A stretch of 6,604 bases of DNA from an uncultured delta proteobacterium (GTDB lineage Bacteria > Myxococcota_A > Polyangia > Polyangiales > Ga0077539): assembly GCA_903860995.1 (NCBI GenBank), contig CAIOSS010000287.1:1-6604 (forward strand). Direction: 5' to 3'. The position numbers and the translations under genes are program-made. The stretch's first letter is position 1. Each line of letters starts with the position of its first letter. The notes under the pieces were generated by a model, which did not search any database, was not told the DNA's origin, and saw only the letters and a list, made by a program, of their open reading frames with translations. Of the stretch, positions 6,584 to 6,604 are shown piece by piece.

Positions 6584-6604
6584 GCCCCTCTCCATTCATG
6601 GAGA
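6584..6604. repeat. REP-like palindrome, second copy in inverted orientation, cut by window end
   Basis: GCCCCTCTCCAT (6584-6595), central TC, then ATGGAGA up to the window end. The arm is identical to the copy at 6513-6540, but the centre is TC instead of GA, so this copy is the reverse complement. The right arm continues beyond 6604. Between the two copies lies a second inverted pair, CGGGAGC (6543-6549) and GCTCCCG (6567-6573). Confidence 0.7.

Overview
The window is very GC-rich. Its third codon positions are almost all G or C, and it carries a protein with a lysine/alanine/proline-rich tail. This fits a high-GC Gram-negative such as a myxobacterium (Myxococcota, e.g. the Polyangia). The lineage is an inference from composition and style; there is no rRNA or other marker gene here.

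Layout. From the left there is a short non-coding stretch (1-89) and then a leftward gene for an unrecognised 251-aa protein with basic tails at both ends (90-845). A 215-bp divergent intergenic region (846-1060) follows. It holds an array of GGGAGC boxes spaced 21-22 bp apart. Next is a rightward gene for a cytoplasmic GH13 (alpha-amylase family) glycosidase or transglycosidase (1061-2899). After an 89-bp gap with a hairpin and a possible promoter comes a compact rightward operon: preT (2989-4305), preA (4305-5576) and a beta-ureidopropionase gene (5608-6483). The window ends in a repeat (6484-6604): a long perfect hairpin followed by a second, inverted copy cut by the window edge.

How the genes work together. 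PreT and PreA together correspond to the single-chain eukaryotic dihydropyrimidine dehydrogenase. PreT supplies the N-terminal Fe-S, FAD and NAD(P) part. PreA supplies the FMN/pyrimidine site and the C-terminal ferredoxin-like part. They catalyse step 1 of reductive uracil/thymine breakdown. The third gene encodes the step 3 enzyme, which turns N-carbamoyl-beta-alanine into beta-alanine, CO2 and ammonia. The step 2 enzyme, dihydropyrimidinase, is not in the window and may lie just downstream. The GH13 gene is separated from the operon and has no obvious functional link to it.

The coding part is conventional. The most unusual signal is in the non-coding DNA: the phased GGGAGC array, the concentration of that hexamer in non-coding stretches, and the inverted hairpin pair after the operon. 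I see no convincing new defence or mobile system.
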